From Ipomoea triloba (Eukaryota; Streptophyta; Magnoliopsida; Solanales; Convolvulaceae), in NCBI RefSeq assembly GCF_003576645.1, contig NC_044919.1:30428322-30492321 (forward strand): 64,000 nucleotides of DNA, in the 5' to 3' direction. The number at the start of each line of letters is the position of its first letter. Position 1 is the stretch's first letter. Both the position numbers and the translations under genes were made by a program. Positions 38,681-51,306 of this stretch are shown in pieces. The notes under the pieces were generated by a model. That model saw only the letters and a program-made list of their open reading frames with translations. It was not told the DNA's origin and did no database searches.

Positions 38681-41600
38681 ACTCAACTCACTAAACCTAA
38701 TCTCCTAATCTTGCATTAGTAGTAGTTGACACATGTGGACTATAATTATACACTTTATTTTTTTCTCTTTAATTATACATAAACTTCAATGACAAGTAGC
38801 TAGCTAGATAGCTTAGATATCAGTCAGATCAGCCCTCTCCAGAAAGCCCAGTTTTGTTAGTATTGGGCAGCCCCGTACGCTTAGGATGATGAGGCGTTTT
38901 GGTGCTCGTTTCCTCGGATGTGTATTATTTATTATTTTATTTAATTTAGTTACAATGACAAATTAATTCCTAACACTTCAATTCCCTCCCCTGTCATGGT
39001 TCCTCAAAGTTGTAAGGTTAGATGTATTGGTTAATTTAACTTTTTGTACACAAAAATGTACATTAAGATAACTAGACACATAAATTTATAAACAATTAAA
39101 GTTACCAGAATATTATATTGTATGTTGAACATATAAATGTATAGTACATAAAGCATGCAAAATGATGGTCTATAAAGTGAAAAACAACATAATCATAATT
39201 TTTCCAGCCACGGTAAGATTGAACAGATCATTCAATTAACTCCAACACATCAATTCCCTCCTATGTTATGGTTCCTCAAAATTTTAAGGCCCCTCTAATA
39301 GTTTCAATGGTTTAAGAATAACTTTCCCTGCCCATAGACAACTAAAAATGCAAGAATATTGTTTAATTGAATATCTAAAAACATAATAAGTTTTAATCAA
39401 AGTTATATATCTAATTTATGTCCACGTTTTTATTTCTAAGCATTTTGTACAATGTGTTTTTAGAGTTGTACTATACAACTTTTTGGATAAAAATACTCTT
39501 ACTGTCATAACTTCCCTTAACTTTATCATGCTCATGCATCCACCATATATTTTCTTATATTTTTTGAATGATAATAATATTTGTAGACATGATATATTGG
39601 ATTAATATAATAAATATTTTTTTTTCATTTAGATTTTAATTAGTAAGAATTTGTTAGTTTTTTTTTTTTAATATAAATATTGGATATATGTTTTTGCGCA
39701 TAGCACGTAAAAAAGACTAATACTCCGTAATATAAATTATAAATGTATAGTCTCACTATCAATTTTGTAAATAAAATACACCGATCAATTTGGTCGTTGA
39801 GCTTGTGAAATGGTGGTCCATAAAGCAAGAAAAACCCTTAATTATCTTTAATTGATTTATTAGAAAGTTAATAGCTACTATCTAAATGGACGCTCTGGCT
39901 GATCGAAGTCCATCATGTAATCCAAGTCGGCAAAAAACTAAACTAGCCAAAATTGCAAATAGTTGACTGGCTCAACCAAGAGGGCCAATAGACAACTTCT
40001 ATAGGAGTCAAACTTAGAATCTCGTAGTCATCAAGTAAACTACACAATCAACTTCGCCATGATTGCTTCCAAAACAAAGGCCTAACTTACCATCTATTTT
40101 TCTTCAACAGTGGTTAAGGACAGAAGACGTTGTTCAATTTGTACGACTTGATGACAATTTTGGCCAGATATAACCAAAAGAAAAAAAAAAAAAAAAAAAA
40201 GGGTTTTTCTCAGAGATTCCAGGACTGTTTGGGTGATTGGGTGTCACACAAAAATTTGAAAACTTAGATTTGGGAAAATGACTCATCAATCTTCTCCTCC
40301 TGTACACAAGGCCATTGACATGCATAATAACAAGTAGATGTAAGGAATGTCCTACTGTCAAGTCAGTTTTCTGCAGTCTTAATCACATCAATTAGCAAAT
40401 TAGCAATGGCCATGGGTACCAAGTTCCTGATGGCAACAACCCATCTACTCATCACACTGCATTATTTGTGGTGTTCATATGTCACTCTCAGCTTCATCTG
40501 CCCAAAAATAATACAACTTCATTCTGGATGGTTTTTAGCTTTATGAGCTTCAGTCTTTTGCATTATCTATCTGCAGTTTGCTCCCACTTGGACATTATTA
40601 TTTCTTGATTTCTTGTCCAGGTAGCACTTGACTGTATTACCAACTTGTCAATTATTTGAACCTCCATGTCTAGTACTAGAATGTATGGAACATTGAATCC
40701 ATGTCAACTTTCATTCACTCCATTCAGATTAAAGAAAAAAAAAAAAAAAAAAAAAAAAANAAAAAAAAAAAAAAAAAAAAAAAAAAAGATGCATGCATCG
40801 TTTGTTTAGAATTTGGGTATGTAGAATTTTAAGCTTATTCCATCTAGAGGTTATTTGGTTGAAAGGAGTTTTTAAGGAAGGTAATATAATGTTTTCAGGA
40901 ATGTCCTATAATCTAAGAATGTGGGGTCTAAATATAATGTGATTCTTATAAATAATGTATCAGGGAATGGATTAAAATGAAATTGAGAATCTCAAATTCC
41001 CTACCTGAAATCACATTCTCCTAAACCAAATAAGAAAATTGAATGTAATATTCACATTTCTGAAGTTATGTGAAATAACATGAACCAAACGTACTCTTAT
41101 GATAATTTGCAGAACGCACATCGGTAGTAATTCAAAGTAAATTTTTTGGGAATTGAATGCTCTAGCTGTTGGTAGCGAAAACTAGATAAGAGGTAGAGAT
41201 AGAGAGTAGAGATAGATGGAAAGTATGTTGTTATTATTGATTCAAATAGTACAACTAGAACACTATAAGGTCAAATACAATGAAATTGGGAAATAGTCGA
41301 TCAAGTATGATTGGGCAGCTCTGGTTAAATTCAGTAATAAATTAATACAATTAGAGATATGAGATGATGGAGATGATCTAGTTCACAAGATTAGGAAATT
41401 ATTTATACAAGATTCAAGTTAACTAAGTCATGATAACACATTGCAAGTATGTTGATGTGACTCTCTGGTTCGTTTTTAGATCAATTAGCTAAGCAACAAC
41501 CGGGGACTCAAGTAGCTATGGTGGCCGGGGCATTCAGAGCTACAAGCATATATAGACCTAACATAATGTTCAAGTTATTAGACAGCTGGTTGAATTGCCC

Positions 41601-43874
41601 AATAACTATTAACCCATCATTTATGATATTAAGAAACTGATCTTGAATTAAACATTGTTTTTTAATCTAGTAATAAGTTTTTTTCAGAAAAATAAAAGTC
41701 TAGCAAGTCTTATGTTGCCACAAATAAAATACATACAACTATACTACTCTTAATATTCCTTTCTTGATTCTGGATGTGTTGGCTTCATTCACATCACACT
41801 CCATTCTTTTGTGATGATTAACTCATCATTAAAGTAGACTTTGACTCATCTCTAGTTCATGAATCCATCAATTAATGATATTCCCTTTGTTGTCTTGGCA
41901 CATGTACATTTCAATTTTCACTTTAGAATCTCCCTATTAATAATGTTGGATTTCTGTCACGAATATTAAGAATTTATGTTATTTATTAGATTGGACTCTT
42001 TTTGAACAAAAATCTGTAATTAGATGTAAGTCTCAAAAATAAATTTACTTAATTTACCTTCTCACGAGTTTAGGATAAATCTATGAGATTCATGATATAA
42101 TTTGACAAATCTAGAAATCTAAAAAAAAAATCTCCCTGAAAACCTACACACATTGATATATAACTACTTCTTGATTCATTCTCCAAGAGAGAGAAGGGAG
42201 AGGGGAAGCTTATAGCTATTCATTGTGTGTCTGCAATGACCCCTTTTGTGCTGAGGGGTTCCGGCCATTATATAGGTGTAGGCCCTGACCCTTCAGGAAT
42301 AAAATATTTTTCAAAGCACACTCAATTTTAACACGATACCGAGTAGATGCAGAACGTATAGGGAGGTATATCCAGGGATAATCCCTATTGCATAATGCTT
42401 AACACCCATAATTATTTTTCTAAATACAACAACTTTAAAGAGTCTTATCATAACTCGATAAAATGTTTCTCTTGATTATTTTCTTGAATTCGATCTAAAG
42501 ATCGAGGAGCTAAAACAAGCCATGTGGTAAGGTACATATTGCCATCATTTCAAATATAAGCAAACCAGTATGTATTCCATGGACAAATTCGATATAGTTG
42601 TGTTTGGATCAATAATATACTTTCAAGACCACATTATGCTTCCTCAGATCTGCCCGCAGGCTGCTTGCTAGCTAGCTTGAGTGCAATACATATTTACAGC
42701 TGCGAGAAGTGTCCTTATCCATTTGGACTGGTTTGTGTATATTATGATTCTCAAGACTGTGTTTGCTTGGGTAGTTCTTGTTGTTGTTCTTGGGACATCC
42801 CTACTTGCATTTGCAGATTGCAACATGTGCAATATGTCTCACTTCCTCCATCTTTTTATTAGGTCCTTTCTTGCTTTTAATCTTTTACTTGTTCCTGTTT
42901 TGCTAGCTAGCTTTTTGGTGCTGTTTAGTATACCACTTTCTTGAGACCATTGTTTTTTAGCATCCGACCTGCTATTGTGTAATAGCACGCAAACTATACA
43001 GGTGAGGTGAAATGTATAAGAAGACCTTGTGAGAGAGTTTCAACCTAGAAGGTGTTGATGATAAAAATTGAACTTGTGATCTTCTTGTACCAGAATCAAT
43101 CATGTTCAATTCCATCTACTTGGCCAATCAATTTGAGGCCTCTTGAGGTACCCTTTTTTATGACGAGGGAAACTCAACCACTACCTAAGGGTGTGTACGG
43201 GATAAACTCCGCTCCGGTGTAATAGCTGGAACCAGTAAACCGTACTAGGAAGACTTTGTGCAATGAGTTCTTGAAAGACCATTTTGTTTGAGTGGATAGT
43301 TGATGACCAAATTATAAATTATGGCATAATCGAGAAACCATTTTAGATATTAACTTTTTAATTAAGAAGTAAATTATCTTTTAATATGAAACCGAGTCGG
43401 TCAATTCATGGTAACTAAGAAATATATATACAGTTTTATTACTATGGTTTGGGACAAACATTAGAAAACAAAATCAAGAGGAAAAAATAGCATTTTTCTT
43501 TGGATTATTAAGTAAGTTACGAGACCATTGTAAATACCATCAGGTAGTCTCAATTACACTATAAATAATACGGAGTACTAAACATCACTAGATAGAGCAT
43601 GAATAAGATGACGTTAGTCCTTTTTTCTTTTTTCTTTTTTCAATTTAACTTGCAATCCCAGGTTTAAATTGCTTTAGCTGAGTGAGAAAATTTTCGATGG
43701 AACAACAAAAAACAACACATAACACCATTAAGTAGAATTACCCTTGTCCGCGGGGCTAGCTCAGTTGGTTCAACTCACCATTCTAAAGTCTTGCTTCTGC
43801 AGCTGTGCAGGTTTCAAATTTTACAAAAAAATCGAGGGGTTGTATTTAAATAATAATAATAATAATAATAATAA
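38681..43874. other. AT-rich intergenic DNA, no gene seen
   Basis: A diverged repeat (CAATTCCCTCC-TGT-ATGGTTCCTCAAA) occurs near 38981 and 39251. The segment 40840-41100 resembles a decayed MITE. 42180-42320 (minus: CCTATATAATGG followed by C/T-rich DNA) could be an LTR remnant. A tRNA-like A box (GGGGCTAGCTCAGTTGG) at about 43752 may belong to a SINE remnant. The hydrophobic frame near 42681 starts at GTG and lacks support. Confidence 0.5.
40734..40787. repeat. Poly-A tract with one undetermined base
   Basis: About 54 A residues with a single N at 40760. The preceding 600 bp is less AT-rich than its surroundings, so a retrocopy with a poly-A tail is possible, but no target duplication was found. 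Confidence 0.85.
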
Positions 43875-44717
43875 GAGTTTATTACCAAAATGGTCCCCCG
43901 ACTATTGCGAAATTACCAATTTAGTCCTCGACAATTTTTCGTGCCCAATTAAGTCCCTCGACTTTGAAAAATTTAACCAATTTAGTCTTCTGTTTATTTT
44001 TCCGTTAAATCAGGACCAAATTAGTAATTTTGCTATAGTCAAGGGACCATTTCAGTGAAAAATTAAGAGATAAACTACAAATAAGCCATCGTACTATTTG
44101 GATGCAAGCAATTAGTCTATCCAACTCAAATATCCCCCAAATAGGGCATCGAACTCAGAAAAATAAAGCAATTGAGCTACTAAAACCTAAAAAAAAATAG
44201 CAATTAACCTATTTTAAAAATTTCCGGTGATAAATTCTGGCACGGGCGACCATTTCCAGCAACCGGCGGCGATGCCATTTCCGGCCGCTCTCGTTGGAAA
44301 TGGCGACTGGCGTCGCTGCCGGTTGCCGGAAATGGTCGTTGATGCCGGAATTTGTCACCGAAAATTTTAAAATGGGTCAATTGCTCTTTTTTCGGTTTTA
44401 GTGGCTCAATTGCTTTATTTTTTTGAGTTCGATGATTTATTTGGGGTTATTTGAGTTGGATGGCCTAATTGCTTGTTTCCAAATAGTACGATGACTTATT
44501 TGTAGCTTATCCTAAAAATTAATTACCAATTTGGTCCCTTGACTATAGCAAAATTACCAATTTGGTCCTGATTTAACGGATGTTTAACGGAAAAATAAAC
44601 GGAGGACCAAATTGGTTAAATTTTTCAAAGTCGAGGGACTTAATTGGTCACAAAAAATTGTCGAGGACCAAATTGGTAATTTCGTAATAGTCGAGGGACC
44701 ATTTTGGTAATAAACTC
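43875..44717. mobile_element. MULE-type MITE, 843 bp, host of a nested element
   Basis: Ends GAGTTTATTACCAAAATGGT are exact inverted copies. The arms run about 190 bp (TCGAGGGAC, AACGGAAAAATAAAC and GCTATAGTCAAGGGACCA are shared). Both flanks read TAATAATAA, a 9-bp duplication, although this lies in a (TAA)n tract and is therefore weaker evidence. Without the nested element it would be about 390 bp and nearly a perfect foldback. Confidence 0.85.
44067..44513. mobile_element. Nested MULE-type foldback MITE, 447 bp
   Basis: Inserted in the loop of the element at 43875-44717. Ends GAGATAAACTACAAATAAG and (inverted right) AGGATAAGCTACAAATAAG match. An exact 9-bp duplication AAAAATTAA flanks it (44058-44066 and 44514-44522). 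The arms extend almost to the centre, where GC-rich GCAACCGGC and GCCGGTTGC copies face each other, so nearly the whole element can fold on itself. Confidence 0.9.
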
Positions 44718-44760
<43 letters not shown>

Positions 44761-45351
44761 CTCCTCCCCCCCACCCCGGTTTTGTTTTGTCATGCTTTTA
44801 ACAGTACAGTGCGAACTTGAGAGGATTGTATGCGTTATTTTTTCATATTTTGAATTATTAACCTAATTAGATATTCTCGTGAATAATGTTAAGTTGTAAT
44901 TACTGAAACGTACGAATGTCTGTGGTTTTGTACTTTTGTTTTGTCATATTTAGCCAATGATTTCTGATCTCATGAAGATTGTCCATTTATAATTACACTA
45001 ACAAATACGGAGTATAGTAAACACTGAAATGCACAAGTTGGCTCCTCTGTACGTTTTGACATGATTTTTATTAGTGTCCAAACAAATTTGCCTAACTTAA
45101 ATTATGTGAAAATTTTGTACGTCTTTATTGGGTAGAACTTTACTATCGAATCTCCATCCCGAATCGTTAATTCAAAGCATTATCAATATCACTGTCTCAT
45201 TTATGCCTCAATTAGTTTTTAAGAGATGTGGATATTTGGTAAAACTTTACTATCGAATCTTCATCCCGAATCGTTAATTCAAAGCATTATCAATATCATT
45301 GTCTCATTTATGCCTCAATCAGTTTTTAAAAGATCAGACATGGAAATCGAC

Positions 45352-45409
<58 letters not shown>

Positions 45410-45621
45410 CAATAATTGATTGGGCAAATCTTGAAATTTGAGGTTTTATGAATATGTATCAGGTTCTTTTGGTTAGGTTCAACAAAACATCCAAAGTATC
45501 CTCTCTTTTTTTTTTGTCCTAATGCATATTTGTTTATATGTTCTCCTGCTGCTCTTAATGTTCATAAACATGCTAAGAAATTAAAGCAGATTTTGCAGTT
45601 TTGTTTCTTGATTTTTAGTAC

Positions 45622-45659
<38 letters not shown>

Positions 45660-47063
45660 TAAATTTCGGTGAGAATCATGATTCCTATAAGAACTGTGAA
45701 TGTGTATCACTAATAATTATAAGTGCAATTGTTTATATGTAATTGTGCACTCAAAACTGGATTTTACAAATGTATCGTGTAACACTACAAGTGCAATTGT
45801 TAATACATACAGTGCACGGTTACATATCTGTTATTGCATTTTTAATTGTTATGCGATGCACTTTAAATTTAAAATGTTTTCCAAAATATATCTACACTTT
45901 TTTCTTATTTTACAACCCTTTGATCAACATGACAATTAGATTTAATCTACAACTTATACCTGAATATTAGTTCTCATTTGATCCTTTTCTTTTATACAAA
46001 CACGCGATTCAAGAAGGAAAAATAAATATGTGTTCAAAAAATAAATATGTACTCCAAAAAATAAATAAATATGTGTTCAATGAGGTTCACAGTTAGCAAT
46101 GAATGAAGTCTTTTTGAAAACTCATCAAAGATCTGTCACTATTCACTATTTATACTGTTTTATAAATGTGTTGAAAAGAGTAAACTCAATATTTACGAAA
46201 CATGTGTTGAATTTTCATTTGACCTAAAATGACATATCACCTCATAAATTTTCAGATTTTCTTTTTAGGTTCAATTGTAGGGTAGGGTTAAGAGCCTCTG
46301 GACTGGATTTCTATTAATCTTGAAATTTCCTAGCTACCTAACTAATTACCTATTTGGCTAAAAACAAATACGAAGTATAAAATATGGCCGCAACTATTGG
46401 TTGATAAATTTTGGAAATTGAGTTTGATAACATATTTTATAGTGAATATTCGAAATCATGTTTATTATCAGGAAAAAAAAAATAGTGTGGTACATGGGTG
46501 TAGAAACGGGCTGATGGGCGGGCCTAGGTGAGCTGGCGGGGGCCAGCCCATGGGCCTAGGCGATGCAGGCTAACAAAGTCCAGCTCGGTCTTTGGCGGGT
46601 CTCTATTTTCGAAACTCATCCCTACCTAAGGATTGTGCGGGTTAGCCTAACTTGCAAAATCCGTTTTGATGGCACTACATGAGAGCTAGTGATGCCAAGA
46701 TTCAAACTTAAATTACACTCCGAGCCCTATATGAAAAGAAGTATACTTCACTAGTAAAATATAACCCAAACTCCAAAATTAAATTAACTTTAGTTGAAAT
46801 ATAAAGTGAGCCATTAACATACAAATTCATTTTTACTATAGGTTCATTTTTAATTTACTCTGTGTTCATTTTATAAGGTTAATTTTTAATGTACTATAAA
46901 TTTATTTTTTGGATGTTCATTTTTAGTGTACTGTAATTTCATATTTAGTATATTACCTAAAAATAAACGTTTAGTACATTACAAATGTACTTTTAGTATA
47001 CTAAAAATAAATAGTTATTAGTGGTTTAAAATATAATAAGTTGTTATACAGTGGACTATAATC
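44718..47063. other. AT-rich intergenic DNA, no gene seen
   Basis: Starts with (TAA)n to about 44759, then C-rich DNA. Contains (TA)n at 45355-45407 and near 45629-45656 and a GC-rich segment at 46495-46600 with repeated GGGCCTAGG. The stretch 46800-47040 repeats TTCATTTTTAGTGTACT-like units and resembles 61440-61600. Confidence 0.55.
45137..45345. repeat. 107-bp tandem duplication
   Basis: ACTTTACTATCGAATC starts at 45137 and 45244. The copies share CCCGAATCGTTAATTCAAAG and TCTCATTTATGCCTCAAT with only a few changes, so the duplication is young. Confidence 0.88.
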
Positions 47064-47540
47064 GTCAAATGAAACTGTAGTAAAATTAAAATGATATTGT
47101 AGTATTGTTATAATGAAACTAGTTTGTCTAGAAAATGAAATTAAAAAACAAAGCTCATTCAATAATGTATATTGTTGAATGAAACTATAATATAATTAAA
47201 ATGTTACCTTAGTGTTATTATAATGAACTAGTGTATGAAAATTGAAACTAAAATCGAGAACTATACAATAACATATATTGTCAAACAAGCTTGAAGTATA
47301 ATTAAAATAATACTTCAACATTACTATAATTAAACTAGTGTGTATAGAAAATGATACTAAAAAATAAAATTCATGCAATAATGTATATTGTCAAATAAAA
47401 TCGTAGTATAATTAAAATGATACTTTAATATTATTATAAAACTAGTGTATGTATAAAATGGAACTAAAAACTAAAACAATATTATCAAATGCAACTGAAG
47501 TGCAATTAGAATGATACTTCATTCTTTCATAATTTGCTTG
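47064..47540. repeat. Tandem array, period about 94-110 bp, 4.5 copies
   Basis: Units start at about 47064, 47174, 47280, 47390 and 47484. Each holds GTCAAATGAAACTG-AGTA-AATTAAAATGATA and CTAGTGTGTATAGAAAATG-like parts. The copies are clearly diverged. Confidence 0.85.
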
Positions 47541-47580
47541 GTTGAAAAATGTGGGCCAGTTCAAATTCTGCTAAATCTAG

Positions 47581-47810
47581 GACAAATTATTGTGTGGACC
47601 ATAATAAAATGTACATTTTTAATGTACTAAATGTACATTATTTTTATACTGAATGTACATTATTTTTATACTATAAAAATAGTGTACATTTAGTACACAA
47701 ATAATGTATATTCCCTGAATACAATGTACATTATTTTTATATTGAATGTATATTATTTGATAGTATGGTCCACACAACTGCGTGGACCATGGTCCACACA
47801 ATAACGATTG
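47581..47810. mobile_element. MULE-type MITE, 230 bp
   Basis: Begins GACAAATTATTGTGTGGACC and ends GGTCCACACAATAACGATTG, with the exact 9-bp duplication TAAATCTAG on both sides (47572-47580 and 47811-47819). The interior is a tandem of AATGTACATTATTTTTATACTG. Same family as 11375-15122 and 53899-54053. Confidence 0.9.
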
Positions 47811-48243
47811 TAAATCTAGATAGTGGGCAAAAGGCTTGAAGATTAAGCCCAATAATCTAATAGAAAGAGAGCAAGTTAGTTACTTGCAATTTATATCATG
47901 GACCAGGTCCACATTGTATTATAGACTCTTAATCAAAATAACGAAGTACTGAATTCATAATCGTAAGGTACAAAATTTCATAACACAAAATATAAAAAAT
48001 CACAGCATAAAACACATGCACATGTTATATATTTACTTATTTTTTAAATTTGATTTAGGTACATAATTTGTGTTCATTGGCACATAATTTCACAACACAA
48101 GACACAAAAATTCATAACATACGACACAATTATTAATTAATTTTAGATACACAATTTATACTTTTAAAATACAGAATTCATAACACAAGACACAAACATT
48201 CATAATACAAGCTATATACACATGCACCAGGGTCCATAGTACC
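47811..48243. other. Probable outer MITE remnant
   Basis: CATGGACCAGG at about 47898 is mirrored by CCTGGTCCATG at about 48829-48840, which suggests an outer element interrupted by the one at 48244-48812. The interior repeats CATAACACAAGACACA. No target duplication was found. Confidence 0.45.
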
Positions 48244-48812
48244 GAGTTGTTATGTCGTGGACCCAGGTCCACCTTGCAAGATGGACTTGGGTCTACATTC
48301 ACATACACTATACTCTACATTCACACTTTGTAAACTCCACATTCACACATTACAGGATTATATGTTTAGTAACTATATTACCAATGTTATGCATTTACAC
48401 ATTCAAAACTCTATATTCACAGGTCATATACTCCATATTCACAACTTGAGAACTCCACATTCACACATTACAGGGCTACAAGTTGCTAGAACTTCTTAAC
48501 TCTATTACAGATTCACACATGCATAACTCTACATTTACGATTTCTATACTCCATATTCACAATTTGAAACCCCCACATTCACACATTTCTGGGCAACTCT
48601 ACATTCACACAATCATAAATCTACATTCACGATTTCTATACTTTACATTCACACTTTGAAACCTCTACATTCACACATTTTTGGACAACTCTATATTCAG
48701 CAATATGTTTACTAATTAAAAAAAAAACAAAAAAAAAAGACAAAAAAAAAAAGAGACAAAAGCGACGTAATTTTGGACCCATGTGAGACCTGGGTCCACA
48801 GCATAATTTACC
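48244..48812. mobile_element. MULE-type MITE, about 569 bp, upstream of the glutaredoxin gene
   Basis: Left end GAGTTGTTATGTCGTGGACC and inverted right end GTAAATTATGCTGTGGACCC match. The exact duplication CATAGTACC (48235-48243 and 48813-48821) flanks it. The middle is a degenerate array of CTCCACATTCACAC units. It ends about 200 bp before the GRXS12-like ATG, so it may contribute to that promoter. Confidence 0.82.
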
Positions 48813-49013
48813 CATAGTACCCTATGAACCCTGGTCCATGGTATAAGGATTGGTTTGCTACTGGAATTGGCCCAATGGTCCCGACTGATCGGCCCAATGG
48901 TCCCAACTGATCGGCCCAATGAAAAGATTTCAAATGGACCCAAAAGAAAACCAGATTTCAGGCCGAGAAAGGAAAACCAACCAGAACGACTCAGGAATCT
49001 CAGTTAGGTAACA

Positions 49014-51016
49014 ATGGCGGGCACGCCTGCAACTACAACTATGGCTATGACTAGAGGCATGGCTTCCTTATCACTAACGTCTTCCCTTCGCCCTCTATTG
49101 CCTCCCCGCAACACATCTACGCTTTGCAATCGCGACAATCGAAACATCAGATTATGCAGAAGCTTAACGAGTCTTGCGAAATGTGTCCACCGAAAACGGG
49201 CGCCTACCCTGATTCGCGCCATGTCGGATTCCTCCAGCTCCGGCTTGGAGGACAGCGTGAAGAAGACCGTCGGCGAGAACCCAGTCGTTGTCTACTCCAA
49301 AACTTGGTGCTCGTAAGTCGTAAAGTTCGTTCCCTTGTGAGATATCAATATATCATTGCTGTTTTTGGTATTATTAATGTTTTATAAAGTTCGTTTCTAT
49401 GTGAAATTGTGTTGCTGTTTTTGGTATAATTAATGTTTTATAAAGTTGGTTTCTTTGTGGAATATTATTGCTGTTTTTGGTATTATTAATGTTTTTATGA
49501 AGTTAGTTTCTTCGTGAAATATTGTTGCTGTTTTTGGTATTATTCATGTTTTGCAGAGATTTGAAGTGAGAATTGTTGATTTTGTGGTGAAGGTACTCCG
49601 GTCAGGTGAAATCTTTGTTCAGAAGGCTTGGCTTGGATCCACTTGTTGTTGAATTGGACCAAATGGGTATGTTTTTATCCATTTTGTTTGTCTTTTGCAT
49701 ACAAATTTCTGTACATTCTGTGAAGTAGTATCGAAGAAATTCATGAACACTGCTTCATTAATGTTGAATTGGAGCCGGTCAGCAATGGACAACCTAGGCT
49801 GGTTTAGCTCCTTGTGTTCCTTTACCTGCTAGGGTCATAAGGTAGGGTTTACCATGGGTAGTGGTTATAGGTTTCCATGGTGACTCGAAAAGAATTGGAG
49901 CATTGATGTCTTAAGGAATTCTTAGAGTCTTGATTGTTTATTAATGAGGTATGGCTATTCAATAAGGTTTAGGTTTTCTGGTTTGCGAATTGGGATATAC
50001 AGATACCAAAAGTGTACTCAGAACTTAGATTGATAGCTAGTGTTTTTGCAGAATTTTGTCTGTCTTGGAAGTTCTTTATGGTAGATGTATTGTAAGAGAT
50101 ATTCCATTGGTGATGCTCTGCTTTTACCTGAAACTAAAATGTTTCAGGTCAGCAAGGATCACAAATTCAGAAGGTGCTGGAAGGCCTCACTGGACAGCGT
50201 ACTGTTCCTAATGTGTTCATTGGTAAGAATGTTATAATGCAATTACAAGCTATTTAGGAGCACAGAGACATATTCTAAGAGGCTAAGAGCTTATTTGGTT
50301 TTATTATTAAGAGTCATATACTATTTGCTAGTTTATGGTGTAGCATGTAACGATTGGCACTGTGAACATATGAAAATGAGAACTGAGATCCATATGTAGT
50401 ACACTTGGAAGTTTGATTGGTGACTCTCATTTTATAATAAGGCACAACCATAATGCTGATGTTTAATGTTTTCGTTTTGAAATTTAATGGCTCTTTGAGG
50501 TTATTTTAGTATGGAGTATTAGATAAAATAGCTAATGAGTTCCATTTCTTCTTCTTGACCAGGGGGCAAACATATCGGTGGTTGTTCAGGTACCTCTTTT
50601 TGCTAGTCTTTTGCTCTCTGAAAAAAGAAAAAAACGCATTGCATCATTCTTGTATTCTGCATCATTGCCCTCTCAAGTAGCGTTTGTAATCCACACACCT
50701 TTCGCTCTTAAGGTGATTGAATCTCATATTGAGTAGCTTAGTGTGAGATGAATGACCAGAATTGTGATTAATACTTAATCTGTGTTTTAGTTTCTAAAAC
50801 TTCTAGGGGTTTCCTTTAAATCATGCTTTGAATTCTGCATTTTGACCTCCCTTATTGACAACCTATCTGGCAGCAAATTAAATCATTGAATCTTAAATTT
50901 CAGCACCAATGAAAATTTTGATCTTCTCCTTGTTCCACATTTCAGATACCATCGAGCTGTATCAGAAAGGAGAACTCGAGAATTTGCTATCAGAAGCTAA
51001 TGCCAGAAAAGCATAA
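49014..51016 (+). CDS. GRXS12: Plastid monothiol-type glutaredoxin, GRXS12-like
   Basis: Glutaredoxins reduce protein-glutathione mixed disulfides using glutathione. Exons 49014-49312, 49593-49666, 50148-50222, 50563-50589 and 50946-51016 join in frame to 181 residues. About 70 N-terminal residues are rich in T, S, L and R with few acidic residues, a chloroplast transit peptide pattern. The active site reads WCSYS (about 98-102), the form found in plant GRXS12; CPYC-type enzymes carry a second Cys, absent here, so the protein is expected to work through the single N-terminal Cys. The cis-proline motif TVPNVFIGG (about 142) and the glutathione-site GGCSD follow as in the family. The first ATG fits the transit peptide and is preceded by AACA. 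The gene converges with PsaE, 290 bp apart. Intron 1 is mostly a tandem repeat. Confidence 0.95.
49320..49555. repeat. Four tandem 55-57-bp copies filling GRXS12 intron 1
   Basis: GCTGTTTTTGGTATTATT recurs at 49358, 49413, 49470 and 49527, each preceded by AAAGTT-GTTTC-T-GTG. The array occupies nearly all of the 280-bp intron, from just after the donor to just before the acceptor region. Confidence 0.9.
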
Positions 51017-51306
51017 AGCTTTCTTAGATGCAGAAGCTATCGCAGACTTGCAAGAAAGTCGATTGTTTAATGGTTGCATTTTTACCCCAATTCCAGTGTA
51101 TAAACTACAGTATTCTGTGAAATCCAATCAAAAAAACCAAAGAGTTTCAGTGTATTCAGAACTAGTTTCCCACCAATAACTTTATTCTTGATGGAATGAT
51201 TCAATTCAAGTTACTGCAAGAAGAGTATATTATCATACACCATTGTCATTTCTGTTTAAGATCTGGCAGGTACAACAACAGAAAGAAGATGGTCTAATTT
51301 TAATCC

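Noticed and set aside
42681..42944. Hydrophobic 87-codon frame
   Set aside because: Starts at GTG, overlaps another frame of equal quality and has no homologous look, promoter or splice context.
43751..43822. Possible tRNA gene
   Set aside because: Only the A-box-like AGCTCAGTTGG fits. There is no acceptor stem, anticodon arm or proper B box (GGTTTCAAATT is poor).
47064..47540. CRISPR-like array
   Set aside because: Units of about 110 bp are diverged along their whole length with no constant-repeat and unique-spacer pattern, and this is plant nuclear DNA.
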